A stretch of DNA of 33,871 bases, from assembly GCA_013151775.1 (NCBI GenBank), contig JAADHO010000016.1, positions 1 through 33,871 on the forward strand, given 5' to 3'. Source of the DNA: Deltaproteobacteria bacterium (GTDB lineage: Bacteria > Myxococcota_A > Polyangia > Polyangiales > Houyiibacteriaceae). The notes beneath the pieces were generated by a model. The model was not told the DNA's origin. It saw only the letters and a program-made list of their open reading frames with translations, and searched no databases. Each line of letters starts with the position of its first letter. The first letter of the stretch is position 1. Shown here piece by piece: positions 25,308 through 33,592 of this stretch. The position numbers and the translations under genes were made by a program.

Positions 25308-26813
25308 GTGTCCGCCAACGGAGCAAACCCTAACGTAGTCGCCTTGGCTTGGGCTCGTGTGAAACTCGCCCGAGGTGAGTCGAGCGCAGGACTCTGGGAT
25401 CTCTCGAGCGAGGTCCCCGAGGCTCGCATCGTCGTGGGGTCTGGCCCAGAGGCAGGCTGGCAGGTCCAAGCCCCTGGCGTCTTCCCCGCACATTTCGAGC
25501 TCTTCTGGGATGGCGCCTCCCTGTGGGTGTCCGCCGGGCGAGGCGTCCCCGTCAGCGTCGACGGATCGCCCGTGGTCGATTGGCGGCAGACCGTCGGTAG
25601 GGCTCAGGTCGAGTTCGGTCAGGCGTCCATGAGCATCGAGTCGTCCTTCACGGGTGTCTCCGATTTCGCCGACGATCCCGCCGGCTCGACGGTTGCTACG
25701 GACGACTTCGCAGATTTCGCCGAAGAGGATGAAGGCGTCAAGACCGCCGTCTTCGACCCCAACAGGCACAGTCTCCCGGACGCTCCACCCAAGGCCGAGG
25801 AGTTCAAGGTCGGCTCCACCCGCCTCGTGCGCATGCCCGGTCACGCGGCGCCCGCGGCTCCATCTCACGGCGTGCCCGAGCATGGCGCTCCGCAGGCCGC
25901 TCAGCCCATCGCGGCGGTTCCGGGCTTCGGTGGTGCCGCGGCGGCTCCGAGCTTCGGTGGTGCCGCGGCGGCTCCGGCGGGTCCGATAGACGCCGAGAGC
26001 ACGCGCATTCTCGACACGTCGCAGGGCTCGGACATCCCGGCCTTTGGGGAAGCGGGGAGCACGCGCATCCTCGACACCTCTGCGGATCCGGGCTTGGCCC
26101 CGGCTGCTCGTCCGCAGGTCGGGATCGGCGCCGGTGGGCTTTCGGAGGAGCGCCCCACCGTCGTCCCCGAGCATCTCCAGGCGTCGGCCGCCGCGGTCTC
26201 AGCCACCAAGGAGGCCACGGGGCGTTTTGCGCCGCCACCGCCAAGCGCCGACCCCAAGCCGAACCCCTTCGCGAAGCTGCTCGCGCTGCCCAAGCGCACG
26301 CTGATCCTCGCTGGCGTCACGCTCGTGGTGTCGATCGTGGGGCTCTCCATCGTCATCAGTCAGCGCTCCGCCGAGCAGGTCTACGTGGACGCACAGGCGC
26401 AGCTCGAGGCACAGCAAGCACAGGTCACCGCCGCCGCCGCCGCCCGTGTCGTTCAGGCACGCGCGGCTCGCGAAGCCAGGACCGCTCGCGAGCTAGCGCA
26501 GCAGACGAAGGCCTACGAGGAGGCGGCCCCACCACCGGCGCTCCCGGCCACCGACGCGGACGGTCAGCCCTTGGACGAAGCAGAGCTGGCCGCAGCTCGT
26601 CTAGCGGCGGCTCGTGTTCGCGCCACCGCCGAGCGCGCCGCGGCCGATCTGCTGGTGCAAAACGACTACATCCACGCGCTGCCCCACTATCTTCGCCTCG
26701 CCCGAGACTATCCCGACACCCCCGCCTTCGCTGCCATGGTCCGCATCCTGCGGGCCAAGATCGACGCCTACTGCCGTCTGCCCGCCTCGGCGGGTGACGA
26801 GGCCTGCCAATGA
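25308..26813 (+). CDS. FHA-like / disordered / single-membrane-helix protein with STRIL repeats
   Basis: GTG 25308 is preceded by GAAGAGGAA and gives 501 residues. Residues about 15-115 have an FHA-like strand pattern (RIVVGSGPEAGWQV, PAHFELFWDG) without clear phosphothreonine-binding residues. A long Ala/Pro/Gly-rich disordered region follows, with a 9-residue duplication and STRLVRMPG (170), STRILDTS (231) and STRILDTS (251). One membrane helix lies at about 331-351, then an Ala/Arg-rich coiled-coil-like segment and a short helical C-terminus. No family is recognised. Its place in the Tad operon suggests an accessory or regulatory role. Confidence 0.75.
   Translation: MSANGANPNVVALAWARVKLARGESSAGLWDLSSEVPEARIVVGSGPEAGWQVQAPGVFPAHFELFWDGASLWVSAGRGVPVSVDGSPVVDWRQTVGRAQVEFGQASMSIESSFTGVSDFADDPAGSTVATDDFADFAEEDEGVKTAVFDPNRHSLPDAPPKAEEFKVGSTRLVRMPGHAAPAAPSHGVPEHGAPQAAQPIAAVPGFGGAAAAPSFGGAAAAPAGPIDAESTRILDTSQGSDIPAFGEAGSTRILDTSADPGLAPAARPQVGIGAGGLSEERPTVVPEHLQASAAAVSATKEATGRFAPPPPSADPKPNPFAKLLALPKRTLILAGVTLVVSIVGLSIVISQRSAEQVYVDAQAQLEAQQAQVTAAAAARVVQARAAREARTARELAQQTKAYEEAAPPPALPATDADGQPLDEAELAAARLAAARVRATAERAAADLLVQNDYIHALPHYLRLARDYPDTPAFAAMVRILRAKIDAYCRLPASAGDEACQ
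25923..25976 (+). repeat. 27-bp in-frame tandem duplication
   Basis: Two nearly identical 27-bp units encode GFGGAAAAP and SFGGAAAAP in the disordered part of the FHA-like protein. This looks like a recent slippage expansion. Copy number may vary among strains. Confidence 0.85.
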
Positions 26814-27586
26814 CCTTTTCAGTACGGACTCCCCTCGCCACGTCAGATCGTCTCCGCAGCATCCTGGTCGGCTCCACGAGTCTCCTGTTCCTGCTCGCCG
26901 CCTGTGGTGTGGAGCCGCCGCCGCCGCGCTACGCGGTCGCCTTCTATGCCGAGGCCGACGCGGACGAGCCCTTGGCGGGAGTCGAGATCCTCGCCAACGG
27001 TCAGACCGTTGGCACCAGCGACGACACGGGGCTCGTGCAGGCGATCCTCGAGGGCCCCGAAGGGACACCCTTCGAGATAAGTTATCATTGTCCCGACGGC
27101 CACCGTTCACCCGAGGCGCCTCAGACGCTGCGACTGCGTGCCTTCACTGGGCTCTCCCCAGACGCCTCCACCAGCCTCTCCATGTCCCTCTCCTGTCCAC
27201 CGAACCTGCGTCGTGCGGGCTTCGTGGTGCGCACCAATCAGAAGCCTGGTTTGATCGTGAAGCTCGATGGACGCGAGGTCGCTCGCACGGACGTCGAGGG
27301 TGTCGCTCAGTTCTCCACCGAGGTGGCGCCCGGGACCTCCTTTCGCGTGCAGATCATGACGGGCGAGGACTCCGGTCTTCGTCCCCAGAGCCCCACCTCC
27401 ACCTTCGTGCTCGGAGACGCCGACGACTACTTCATCTTCGATCAGACCTTCGAGGTCGAGCCATCCGGCCGAAGGCGTCCTCGCGTCCGTGGTTCCCACC
27501 GAGCGAATCGTCCCCCCAGACCACGTCGCGGTCCCCGACGCGGTCCCCGACAGATTCGTCGCGTGCCGATGATCAACCACTTCTAG
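26810..27586 (+). CDS. Lipoprotein with PEGA-like beta domains
   Basis: The ATG overlaps the previous stop by 4 nt. The 258-residue product has a lipoprotein signal ending in LLAAC (cysteine at residue 32), a proline run, then two beta-rich modules, the second reading VKLDGREVARTDVEGVAQFSTEVAPGTSFRVQI. This resembles PEGA or carboxypeptidase-regulatory-like surface domains. The C-terminus is very rich in Arg and Pro. It is the last gene of the tight Tad run. Role unknown, with outer-membrane or cell-envelope anchoring likely. Confidence 0.78.
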   Translation: MTFSVRTPLATSDRLRSILVGSTSLLFLLAACGVEPPPPRYAVAFYAEADADEPLAGVEILANGQTVGTSDDTGLVQAILEGPEGTPFEISYHCPDGHRSPEAPQTLRLRAFTGLSPDASTSLSMSLSCPPNLRRAGFVVRTNQKPGLIVKLDGREVARTDVEGVAQFSTEVAPGTSFRVQIMTGEDSGLRPQSPTSTFVLGDADDYFIFDQTFEVEPSGRRRPRVRGSHRANRPPRPRRGPRRGPRQIRRVPMINHF

Positions 27587-27633
27587 GAGCGTGCAGTGCT
27601 TTCGACGGTTCCCCTCATGATGGGCGCGCTCTA

Positions 27634-28311
27634 GTGGCCCAGGGGCTCTTCGTGACCGCCACACGCCGCGGTCAAGGAAAGACGTGGCTGATCCGCGGCG
27701 TCGCCCGCTCGCTGCGTCGCAAGGACGTGCGCGTCGCCGCGCTGAAGCCCATCGAGATGGCCTGCACGCCCGATCCCAAGGACGCCTTCGCGCTCTCGCG
27801 CACCTGCGAAGAGCCGCAGTTGGTCGACGGACGCGATTTCCATCGCGTGGCCTCGCCCCTCTCTCCCTATGCAGCCACCTTGGAGGGAGCGCCCGCGCCA
27901 GCGGACACCGACCGCATCGCCTCGAGCATCCGTGGCGTCGCAGGAGGCTTCCCCGTGGCTTTGGTGGAAGGCGTGGGAGGATTGATGACGCCCATCGATC
28001 GAGAGCGTGTGGTCGCCGACATCGCCCTCGCCGTCGGTTTCCCTCTGTTGCTCGTGGCGCGTGATCAGGCGGGGGTCGTGGATGACGTCCTGATGGCCGT
28101 GGAGGCGGCGCGCGCTCGCGGGCTCAGGCTCTCGGCCGTCGTGCTCGTCCGTCCCGAGGTGACCGGCAGCGATCACACTCGCGGCACCAATCAGCGCATC
28201 CTGGCGCAGCGCCTGGCCGCCCCTGTGCGCATCTTCCCATCTAGCCGCGACGACGACGACGCCTTGGCCGACGCCGCCGACTCGGCGGGGCTGCCCGACT
28301 TCTTGTCGTGA
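27634..28311 (+). CDS. BioD-like (dethiobiotin synthetase family) P-loop protein
   Basis: Dethiobiotin synthetase closes the ureido ring in biotin synthesis. The 225-residue product, from GTG 27634, has the BioD layout: an N-terminal FVTATRRGQGKT loop, ALKPIE with the conserved lysine (K38), VALVEGVGGLMTPI, and a VAxDQAG-like strand. The P-loop differs from the canonical FVTGTDTEVGKT in that Asp and Thr are replaced by Arg and Arg, while GKT remains. No other biotin genes are in view. Activity as BioD is therefore uncertain. The start is also uncertain because no good ribosome-binding site is seen, and the frame runs open far upstream. Confidence 0.7.
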   Translation: MAQGLFVTATRRGQGKTWLIRGVARSLRRKDVRVAALKPIEMACTPDPKDAFALSRTCEEPQLVDGRDFHRVASPLSPYAATLEGAPAPADTDRIASSIRGVAGGFPVALVEGVGGLMTPIDRERVVADIALAVGFPLLLVARDQAGVVDDVLMAVEAARARGLRLSAVVLVRPEVTGSDHTRGTNQRILAQRLAAPVRIFPSSRDDDDALADAADSAGLPDFLS

Positions 28312-28318
28312 GCGGGTC

Positions 28319-29869
28319 GTGAGCTCGCGCCGGCTGCTCAGCATCGTGCTGCTGGCCGCGCTCGGTGTCTCCCTCACCATCGCGGGCCTGACCGCCGCGA
28401 CCTCGCGCGTCTTCGATCCCGACGTTCATTGGCTCGCCGCCGCAGGACGTCAGCTGCTCGCTAGCGGCCATGTGCCTTCGGCCAACGTCTTCTCTTACAC
28501 GGCGCCGAACTACCCTTGGCTGATGCACGAGTGGCTGCTCTCGCCGCTCTACGCCTGGCTGATCGAGACCCTCGGTCCGAGCGGGTTCCCGTTGCTCGCG
28601 CTGGTCGCCACCTTGGGTATGGCCATCTTGCAGCTTCAGCTCAGCGTCGGTCGCGCCCGAAATTGCCTCGCGGGCCTGCTCGTGGCGTTCTTCACTGCGG
28701 GCGTATTCGTCTTTCTGATGGCGAGTCCGCGGCCGACGGTGGTCGCTCGGCTCTTTCCTCTTGGAATGTTGCTGCTCGCCACCACGCCCCGCTTCCGTCT
28801 GCGTCACGCCATCGCCGCCGTCCTCCTGCAATGGGTGTGGGCGAACGCCCACGGCAGCTTTCCCTTGGGCGTGGTGCTGCTGCTCGTCGGGGCCGCGGAC
28901 GCCGATCACGCTCGCTCGCTGCGCGTGAAGGCGGCCATCGCCGCAGCGTGTATCAGCCTGCTCAACCCCGCGGGCTGGAAGCTCGTAGCCCTCTCCTTCG
29001 GCTACCTCGTGGGCAGCTCCGAGACCCTCGCCTTGATTCACGCGCACATCCGCGAGTTCAGCTCGGCGCTGACCTTGCTCGAGGATTCGTGGCCCTTCTT
29101 CGAGCTCGGAGGGCTCGCGCTCGTGCTGGTGTTCTCGCTGCACGCCTTGGCACGTCGACGCCATCGGGCGCGTGCGCTGCTCGCGCTCGTGCTCTGCGTC
29201 ATGGCTCTGGTTCAGGCGCGTCACGTCATGCTCGCGATCCTGCTCGGCGGACCCTTGCTGCTGCCCGAGGTCGAGTCCCTGCTCGCGGGGCGTGGCGCGC
29301 GCCTCCCGCTGCCCTCGGCGCGAGTCCTGATCCCGCTCCTGGTCTTGCCCGCCGCGCTGATGGCTTCGTCGGCCTGGTTCCTTCAACGCTCCGAGTTCGA
29401 GCCCGGACAATGGGTCGCGCCAAGCCTAGGTGGTGAGAGCTTCGCTCGCCTGGCCGCTCGCTTGCCCGACGGCGCTCACGTCTATACTCACTTCGGCGTC
29501 GCCGGGCGCTTGATCTGGCTGGCCTCACCGCGCGGCGTGCGGGTGTTCTACGACTCGCGCAATGACTGCTATCCGCCAGAGGTGGTGCGCGAGGCCTTCG
29601 AGCTCGCCGACCCCGAGATCGCGCCCGAGCGCGCCCTCTCCGTGCTGGCGTCTCGTGGCACCGACACCGCGCTCCTCGGTCCCTACGGTCGCCTCGGGGC
29701 CATCTTCGAGGCGAGCCCCGACTGGACCTCGGACGTCAGCGATGGTCCTTGGCGGATCTGGCGTCGTTCAGCGAGGCCCGAGCAGATCCATGGCGCCGCT
29801 GACGGGGGTGTAGAGGCCATAGACCAAGAGCCCGTTGGCGGCCACGGCGGTGACGATGCCGAAGAATAG
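28319..29869 (+). CDS. Multi-pass membrane protein, GT-C glycosyltransferase-like
   Basis: GTG 28319 gives 516 residues with roughly ten hydrophobic segments. The opening (FDPDVHWLAAAGRQLLASG, then FSYTAPNYPWLMHEWL) follows a pattern seen in a family of GT-C-like membrane proteins in bacteria. The C-terminal soluble part, with RVFYDSRNDCYPPEVV, resembles that family's FIDGRxDxY segment. The substrate is unknown; glycan or lipid-linked sugar transfer is a guess. The last 34 codons lie opposite the end of a - strand gene and look unlike the rest. Confidence 0.7.
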   Translation: MSSRRLLSIVLLAALGVSLTIAGLTAATSRVFDPDVHWLAAAGRQLLASGHVPSANVFSYTAPNYPWLMHEWLLSPLYAWLIETLGPSGFPLLALVATLGMAILQLQLSVGRARNCLAGLLVAFFTAGVFVFLMASPRPTVVARLFPLGMLLLATTPRFRLRHAIAAVLLQWVWANAHGSFPLGVVLLLVGAADADHARSLRVKAAIAAACISLLNPAGWKLVALSFGYLVGSSETLALIHAHIREFSSALTLLEDSWPFFELGGLALVLVFSLHALARRRHRARALLALVLCVMALVQARHVMLAILLGGPLLLPEVESLLAGRGARLPLPSARVLIPLLVLPAALMASSAWFLQRSEFEPGQWVAPSLGGESFARLAARLPDGAHVYTHFGVAGRLIWLASPRGVRVFYDSRNDCYPPEVVREAFELADPEIAPERALSVLASRGTDTALLGPYGRLGAIFEASPDWTSDVSDGPWRIWRRSARPEQIHGAADGGVEAIDQEPVGGHGGDDAEE

Positions 29870-30190
29870 GATGACGCTCGCCGTGTTGGTGTCGAAGAGC
29901 CTGCGCTGTCGCGTGCCGTACCAAGCGAAGAAGGCCATCAGCATGGCGGACGCGGCCGCGTAGCCGCGCGAGTAGACGATCTTCGTGATGCCCGGCATCA
30001 CATGCTCGAGGGGTGTGTAGATGGTCACGGCGCTCGGCACGATCAGCGCCCTGAGCAGGATCACGATCACGGCTCCGAAGAGGGCGATGCCCACGGCGAG
30101 CTTGTCGAAGTTCGTGAGCTCATTGGGCGACCATGCGCCACCACCGCTCTTTGGGTCGCCGAAGCGTGGGTCGTCGTAGAAGTCGCTCAT
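29768..30190 (-). CDS. Small membrane protein of unknown function
   Basis: The 140-residue product has a polar N-terminus with DDPRFGDPKSGGG and three hydrophobic segments (about 32-52, 76-93 and 105-127). No family is recognised. Its ATG overlaps the dehydratase stop (ATGA), so it is the last gene of the - strand operon. Its 3' end overlaps the converging GT-C-like gene by 102 nt. Confidence 0.7.
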   Translation of the reverse strand: MSDFYDDPRFGDPKSGGGAWSPNELTNFDKLAVGIALFGAVIVILLRALIVPSAVTIYTPLEHVMPGITKIVYSRGYAAASAMLMAFFAWYGTRQRRLFDTNTASVILFFGIVTAVAANGLLVYGLYTPVSGAMDLLGPR

Positions 30191-31161
30191 GCCCGCAGGC
30201 TACTCCCAAAAGGCAGGGCTTCGAGCTCGACGTTGCCCCCCGAGAGCAGGACGCCTACGCGCATGCCCGCGAGCCCGGCTTCGGCGTCGAAGAGGGCTGT
30301 CGCCACGGCCACCGCGGCGCTCGGTTCGATCAGCAGCTTCATGCGCTCCCACACCAAGCGCATGGCGCCGACGATCTCGGGCTCGTCCACCAGACGGATG
30401 CGGACGTCGTGCTCGCGCAGGATGCGAAAGGGCAGCTCACCGAGTGCCGTGCGCAGCCCGTCGGCCAGAGTCACGGGATCGAGGGAGGGCTGGCGTTGGC
30501 CCGACTCGAGGGAGCGAAAGGCGTCGTCCGCCGCCGCCGGCTCCGCGCCGATCACGCGCAGCGCGCCGCCCTGTGAGCTCGCCGCCAAGGCGGAGCCGCT
30601 GAGCAGGCCTCCGCCTCCCACGGGCGCGATCAGCACGTCGAGCTCGGGTTCTTGTTCCAAGAGTTCGAGGGCGGCCGTGCCTTGTCCGGCGATCACGCGC
30701 GCGTCGTCATAGGGGTGAATCGGTGTGGCGCCGGTGGCCTCCACGACCTCGGCGAGCGTCTGTTCCCGGGCCCGCAGGTTCGACGCGCAGGTCACGATGC
30801 GCGCGCCGTAGCTCTCTGCCGCCGCACGCTTCACCTCGGGCGCGTCCTCGGGCATGACCACGTGGGCGTCGACGCCTCGCAGCTTGGCCGCGAGGGCGAC
30901 CGCTTGGGCGTGGTTGCCGGAGGAGTGGGTGGCGACTCCGCGGCGCGCCACAGCGTCGCTCAGCGAGAAGATGGCGTTGGTCGCTCCACGCATCTTGAAG
31001 GCCCCGACGCGCTGGAGGTTCTCGCACTTGAAGTACAGGGACGCGTTCGCCATGGCGTCGAGCGTCCGCGAGCGCATCACCGGCGTGCGGTGGATGTGGG
31101 GCGCGATGCGCCGGGCGGCTGCGCGCACGTCCTCGAGGCTGGGCAGGGGGCGCTCGCTCAT
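30187..31161 (-). CDS. PLP-dependent threonine/serine dehydratase-like enzyme
   Basis: The family removes water and ammonia from threonine or serine, or racemises serine, using pyridoxal phosphate. ATG 31161 overlaps the previous stop (ATGA) and gives 324 residues, and an upstream in-frame start at 31194 is less likely. Motifs present are FKCENLQRVGAFKMRGA with the Schiff-base lysine (K56), THSSGNHAQAVA, APVGGGGLLSG and LIEPSAAVAVA. There is no C-terminal regulatory (ACT-like) domain, so this is the short catabolic, serine-racemase or hydroxyaspartate-lyase type rather than biosynthetic IlvA. Confidence 0.9.
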   Translation of the reverse strand: MSERPLPSLEDVRAAARRIAPHIHRTPVMRSRTLDAMANASLYFKCENLQRVGAFKMRGATNAIFSLSDAVARRGVATHSSGNHAQAVALAAKLRGVDAHVVMPEDAPEVKRAAAESYGARIVTCASNLRAREQTLAEVVEATGATPIHPYDDARVIAGQGTAALELLEQEPELDVLIAPVGGGGLLSGSALAASSQGGALRVIGAEPAAADDAFRSLESGQRQPSLDPVTLADGLRTALGELPFRILREHDVRIRLVDEPEIVGAMRLVWERMKLLIEPSAAVAVATALFDAEAGLAGMRVGVLLSGGNVELEALPFGSSLRA

Positions 31162-32171
31162 AACACGGTACCGGCGCCGACCCGCAGGCCCCACACGCCT
31201 GCGTCGGAGAAGGAGGGACCGAAGGGCGTGTCGAGGTTGATCTCGAGACCTGCTGTGACGAAGGAGCGGCCGAAGAGGAAGCGCGCGTAGGGCATCAGAG
31301 CGAACTGAAGGTTGTCGTTGTCGAGTGAGGAGGTGCTCGGCGCCAGATCGGCATACAGCACCATGGTCAGCCGCAGCCCCACGAAGAGCGGGCCCTTGGC
31401 GTGGTACTCGCCATCGGCGCCCGCCTCGATCGAGAGGTTCGTGTTGGCGCCGTCACCCGTGCCGATCAGCAGGGCCGCCGCGCCATCGCCTCCGATCACG
31501 ATGTTCTCTCCCAGATCGCCCTCCACGCGTCCGGTGGCGATCAGACTCAAGCGGTTGGGCATCCACAGCCACGGGTGAAATCCTCCGCGCATCGCCATGG
31601 CGAGACCGATGGCGAGATCCTGCGTGGCGCTGTCGCTGCTCGCGACCGGCAAGGCCAAGCCCGCGCCCACGCGGTAGCGCAGCGAGTCACGGTGCCCGAG
31701 GAGGTCCACGCTGATCAGCGGGTTGCCCAAGCGCAGGGTCGAGTCGGACGGAGTGGTCTCGATCCCGCCCACGGTAATTCCATCGTGGCTCGCTAGGGAG
31801 AAGCCCCACTGGGCCGAGATTCGCGCGCGCGAGGTCAGGGAGTAGGCCGCCCCGATCAGCGGTGATGTGGCGAAGGTGTCGGTCTGCCCGCCTGCGCGCT
31901 CGACTCCGCCGGCGAAGAACGCGAGCTCTGCCCAGAGGGCGAGCTGTCCGCCGCCCTCGGGATCTCCCGTGTCGAAGAGACTGTCGTCCTCCGACTCGCC
32001 GCCTTCCTCGGTCGACTCGGGATCCGCGTCGGGATCGAGAGCGCCCGGGTCGCGCCCGTCGGAAGACGTGTCCGTGGACAGGTTGGACTCTGCGTTGTCC
32101 CAATCTCGACCCTGTGCGTGTGCCACGAGGGGACAGGCGAGGGCGAGCAGGAGCGAGAGCAGCGGCTTCAT
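31158..32171 (-). CDS. Putative outer-membrane beta-barrel protein
   Basis: The 337-residue product has a signal peptide (about 1-19, AHA site), an acidic disordered segment (residues about 25-70, rich in Asp/Glu/Ser), then alternating hydrophobic and polar strands with many glycines, such as RISAQWGFSLASHDGI and LRYRVGAGLALPVAS, consistent with a barrel. It ends GLRVGAGTVL rather than with the common final aromatic. It overlaps its neighbours by 4 nt at both ends. Function is unknown. Confidence 0.75.
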   Translation of the reverse strand: MKPLLSLLLALACPLVAHAQGRDWDNAESNLSTDTSSDGRDPGALDPDADPESTEEGGESEDDSLFDTGDPEGGGQLALWAELAFFAGGVERAGGQTDTFATSPLIGAAYSLTSRARISAQWGFSLASHDGITVGGIETTPSDSTLRLGNPLISVDLLGHRDSLRYRVGAGLALPVASSDSATQDLAIGLAMAMRGGFHPWLWMPNRLSLIATGRVEGDLGENIVIGGDGAAALLIGTGDGANTNLSIEAGADGEYHAKGPLFVGLRLTMVLYADLAPSTSSLDNDNLQFALMPYARFLFGRSFVTAGLEINLDTPFGPSFSDAGVWGLRVGAGTVL

Positions 32172-33280
32172 CGGCCTAGAGTATCATCGCGCCGGGTCGC
32201 GCGGACCACTCTGTCGCGCCCACGGCGTTTGGCTCGGTACAGCGCCTTGTCCGCGGCGGCTAGGATACGCGCGCCGCGCGAGGCGTGGCTGCTCGCGTGC
32301 CGCAGAGAACAGCGCGCGCTGGCCACGCCGACAGAGAGCGTGACCTTGGGCAGCCGGCCGCCGTGGCGCATGGGGCGTTCGTTGATCTCCGAGACCGCCG
32401 CACGGACCGCTTCCGCGAGCTCTTCGGCTCGCTCCAGGCGCTGGCTCGGCAGGATCACCACGAACTCGTCCCCTCCAAAGCGATAGGCCCGCGCGTCCGT
32501 GAGCGCGAGCGCCCGCAGGCTGTGGTCCACCGCCCGTCCAACGCGGCGCAAGAGCTCGCTGCCGGCCCCGTGCCCGAGGCGATCGTTCACCGCCTTCAGG
32601 CGGTCGACGTCGAGGAAGAGCACGCTGAGGTCCGCGTCGGCTGTCCGCGCCTGTCGCGTCAGCTCGGACCCCAGGTATCGTTCGAGGCTGCGCGTGTTGT
32701 AGAGCCCCGTCAGATCGTCGCGCAGCGCGAGTTGATTTTGTTTCAGGATATCGACGGCGTTGAGAATGGCTCGGGAGACGTGCTGCGCGAAGAGCTCCAC
32801 GGTCAGTCGGTCCCGCTCCGAGAAGCGGGCTCGACCTTTGCGGTTCACCAGCTCGAACACGCCGCAGACCTTCGACTCGAGCCGAATGGGTGCCGCTACC
32901 ACGGAGCGTGTCTGGAACGACGCCGACTGATCGACGCTGCCGAAGAAGTGCGGGTCGTCCCCCGGATCCGCCGTCACCCAGGTCACGCCCTCACGATACA
33001 CGTGTCCGACGATGCCTCGCCCGGCCGGCACGTTCATGCCGATCAGCCGCTCCGACGCCGGACCAAAGGCCGCCACGAAGGTCAGGGGCGAGGTCGCACC
33101 TCGTCTGCCGGGCTCGTCCAGGAGCAAGGAGCCGGCCTGACTCGGCACGAGCGTCCGCGCCAAGTCGAGGGTCTGGGCAAGCCACGCGGCCAGCGGCGGT
33201 GGTTCGATCACCGTCCGCCCGCGACGTTTGCGCCCCAGGAAGAGTCTGAGTTGCTCCTCCGGGATGGCGATCGAGGGCAC
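32168..33280 (-). CDS. GAF-GGDEF diguanylate cyclase
   Basis: The enzyme class makes cyclic di-GMP from two GTP. GTG 33280 with a TAGGA site upstream gives 370 residues. A GAF sensor domain lies at about 35-175 (VPAGRGIVGHVYREG, VVAAPIRLESKVCGVFELVN). It is followed by the GGDEF domain with DDLTGLYNTRSLE, FLDVDRLKAVND and the active-site GGDEF (269-273). The usual inhibitory RxxD site is not present, the equivalent place reading ALTD. It is the first gene of a four-gene - strand run. Confidence 0.92.
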   Translation of the reverse strand: MPSIAIPEEQLRLFLGRKRRGRTVIEPPPLAAWLAQTLDLARTLVPSQAGSLLLDEPGRRGATSPLTFVAAFGPASERLIGMNVPAGRGIVGHVYREGVTWVTADPGDDPHFFGSVDQSASFQTRSVVAAPIRLESKVCGVFELVNRKGRARFSERDRLTVELFAQHVSRAILNAVDILKQNQLALRDDLTGLYNTRSLERYLGSELTRQARTADADLSVLFLDVDRLKAVNDRLGHGAGSELLRRVGRAVDHSLRALALTDARAYRFGGDEFVVILPSQRLERAEELAEAVRAAVSEINERPMRHGGRLPKVTLSVGVASARCSLRHASSHASRGARILAAADKALYRAKRRGRDRVVRATRRDDTLGR

Positions 33281-33344
33281 GCGAGCATCCTACGGAAGCC
33301 GAGGGCTCCGCGCCAAGATTCTGCCCGTTACGACTTTGACGGGT

Positions 33345-33373
33345 CCAGATCCCACGATCTGTCGACGATCTGG
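33345..33373. promoter_or_regulatory. Candidate operator: three GATCTG half-sites
   Basis: CCAGATC (33345-33351) and GATCTGG (33367-33373) form a perfect inverted repeat, and a further copy of GATCTG lies between them (33356-33361). The two direct copies are 11 bp apart, about one helical turn. The site is about 65-95 nt upstream of the GGDEF start codon. It is a plausible regulator-binding site. The regulator is unknown. Confidence 0.4.
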
Positions 33374-33568
33374 CCGAAAAGAACCTCTGCGTGGGTTCCG
33401 CGCCAGGCTGTCACACCGTCATCTAAACACCGTACCGTAGGGTGAGAGCCGGAATTGGTTGTGATCTCAAGGGGTTTCCGCGCTGTCGCCGAACTGGCAC
33501 GGGCATTGCTCCCATCAGCGTGACGGTAGGAGACGACCCTCGCTTCGTGCGCACCATAACGCGCGAGG

Positions 33569-33589
33569 CCTCTCGGATATTCCGAGGGG
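33569..33589. promoter_or_regulatory. Inverted repeat beside a TTGACA box
   Basis: CCTCTCGG (33569-33576) pairs with CCGAGGGG (33582-33589) around ATATT, with one G-T wobble. It stops 3 bp before a TTGACA box. It could be an operator or a hairpin. No T-run follows. Confidence 0.4.
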
Positions 33590-33592
33590 ACG

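Noticed and set aside
26614-27633. Long + strand open frame upstream of the BioD-like gene
   Set aside because: It runs through two well-supported genes in other frames and is Arg/Pro/Ser-rich, as expected of a shadow frame in GC-rich DNA.
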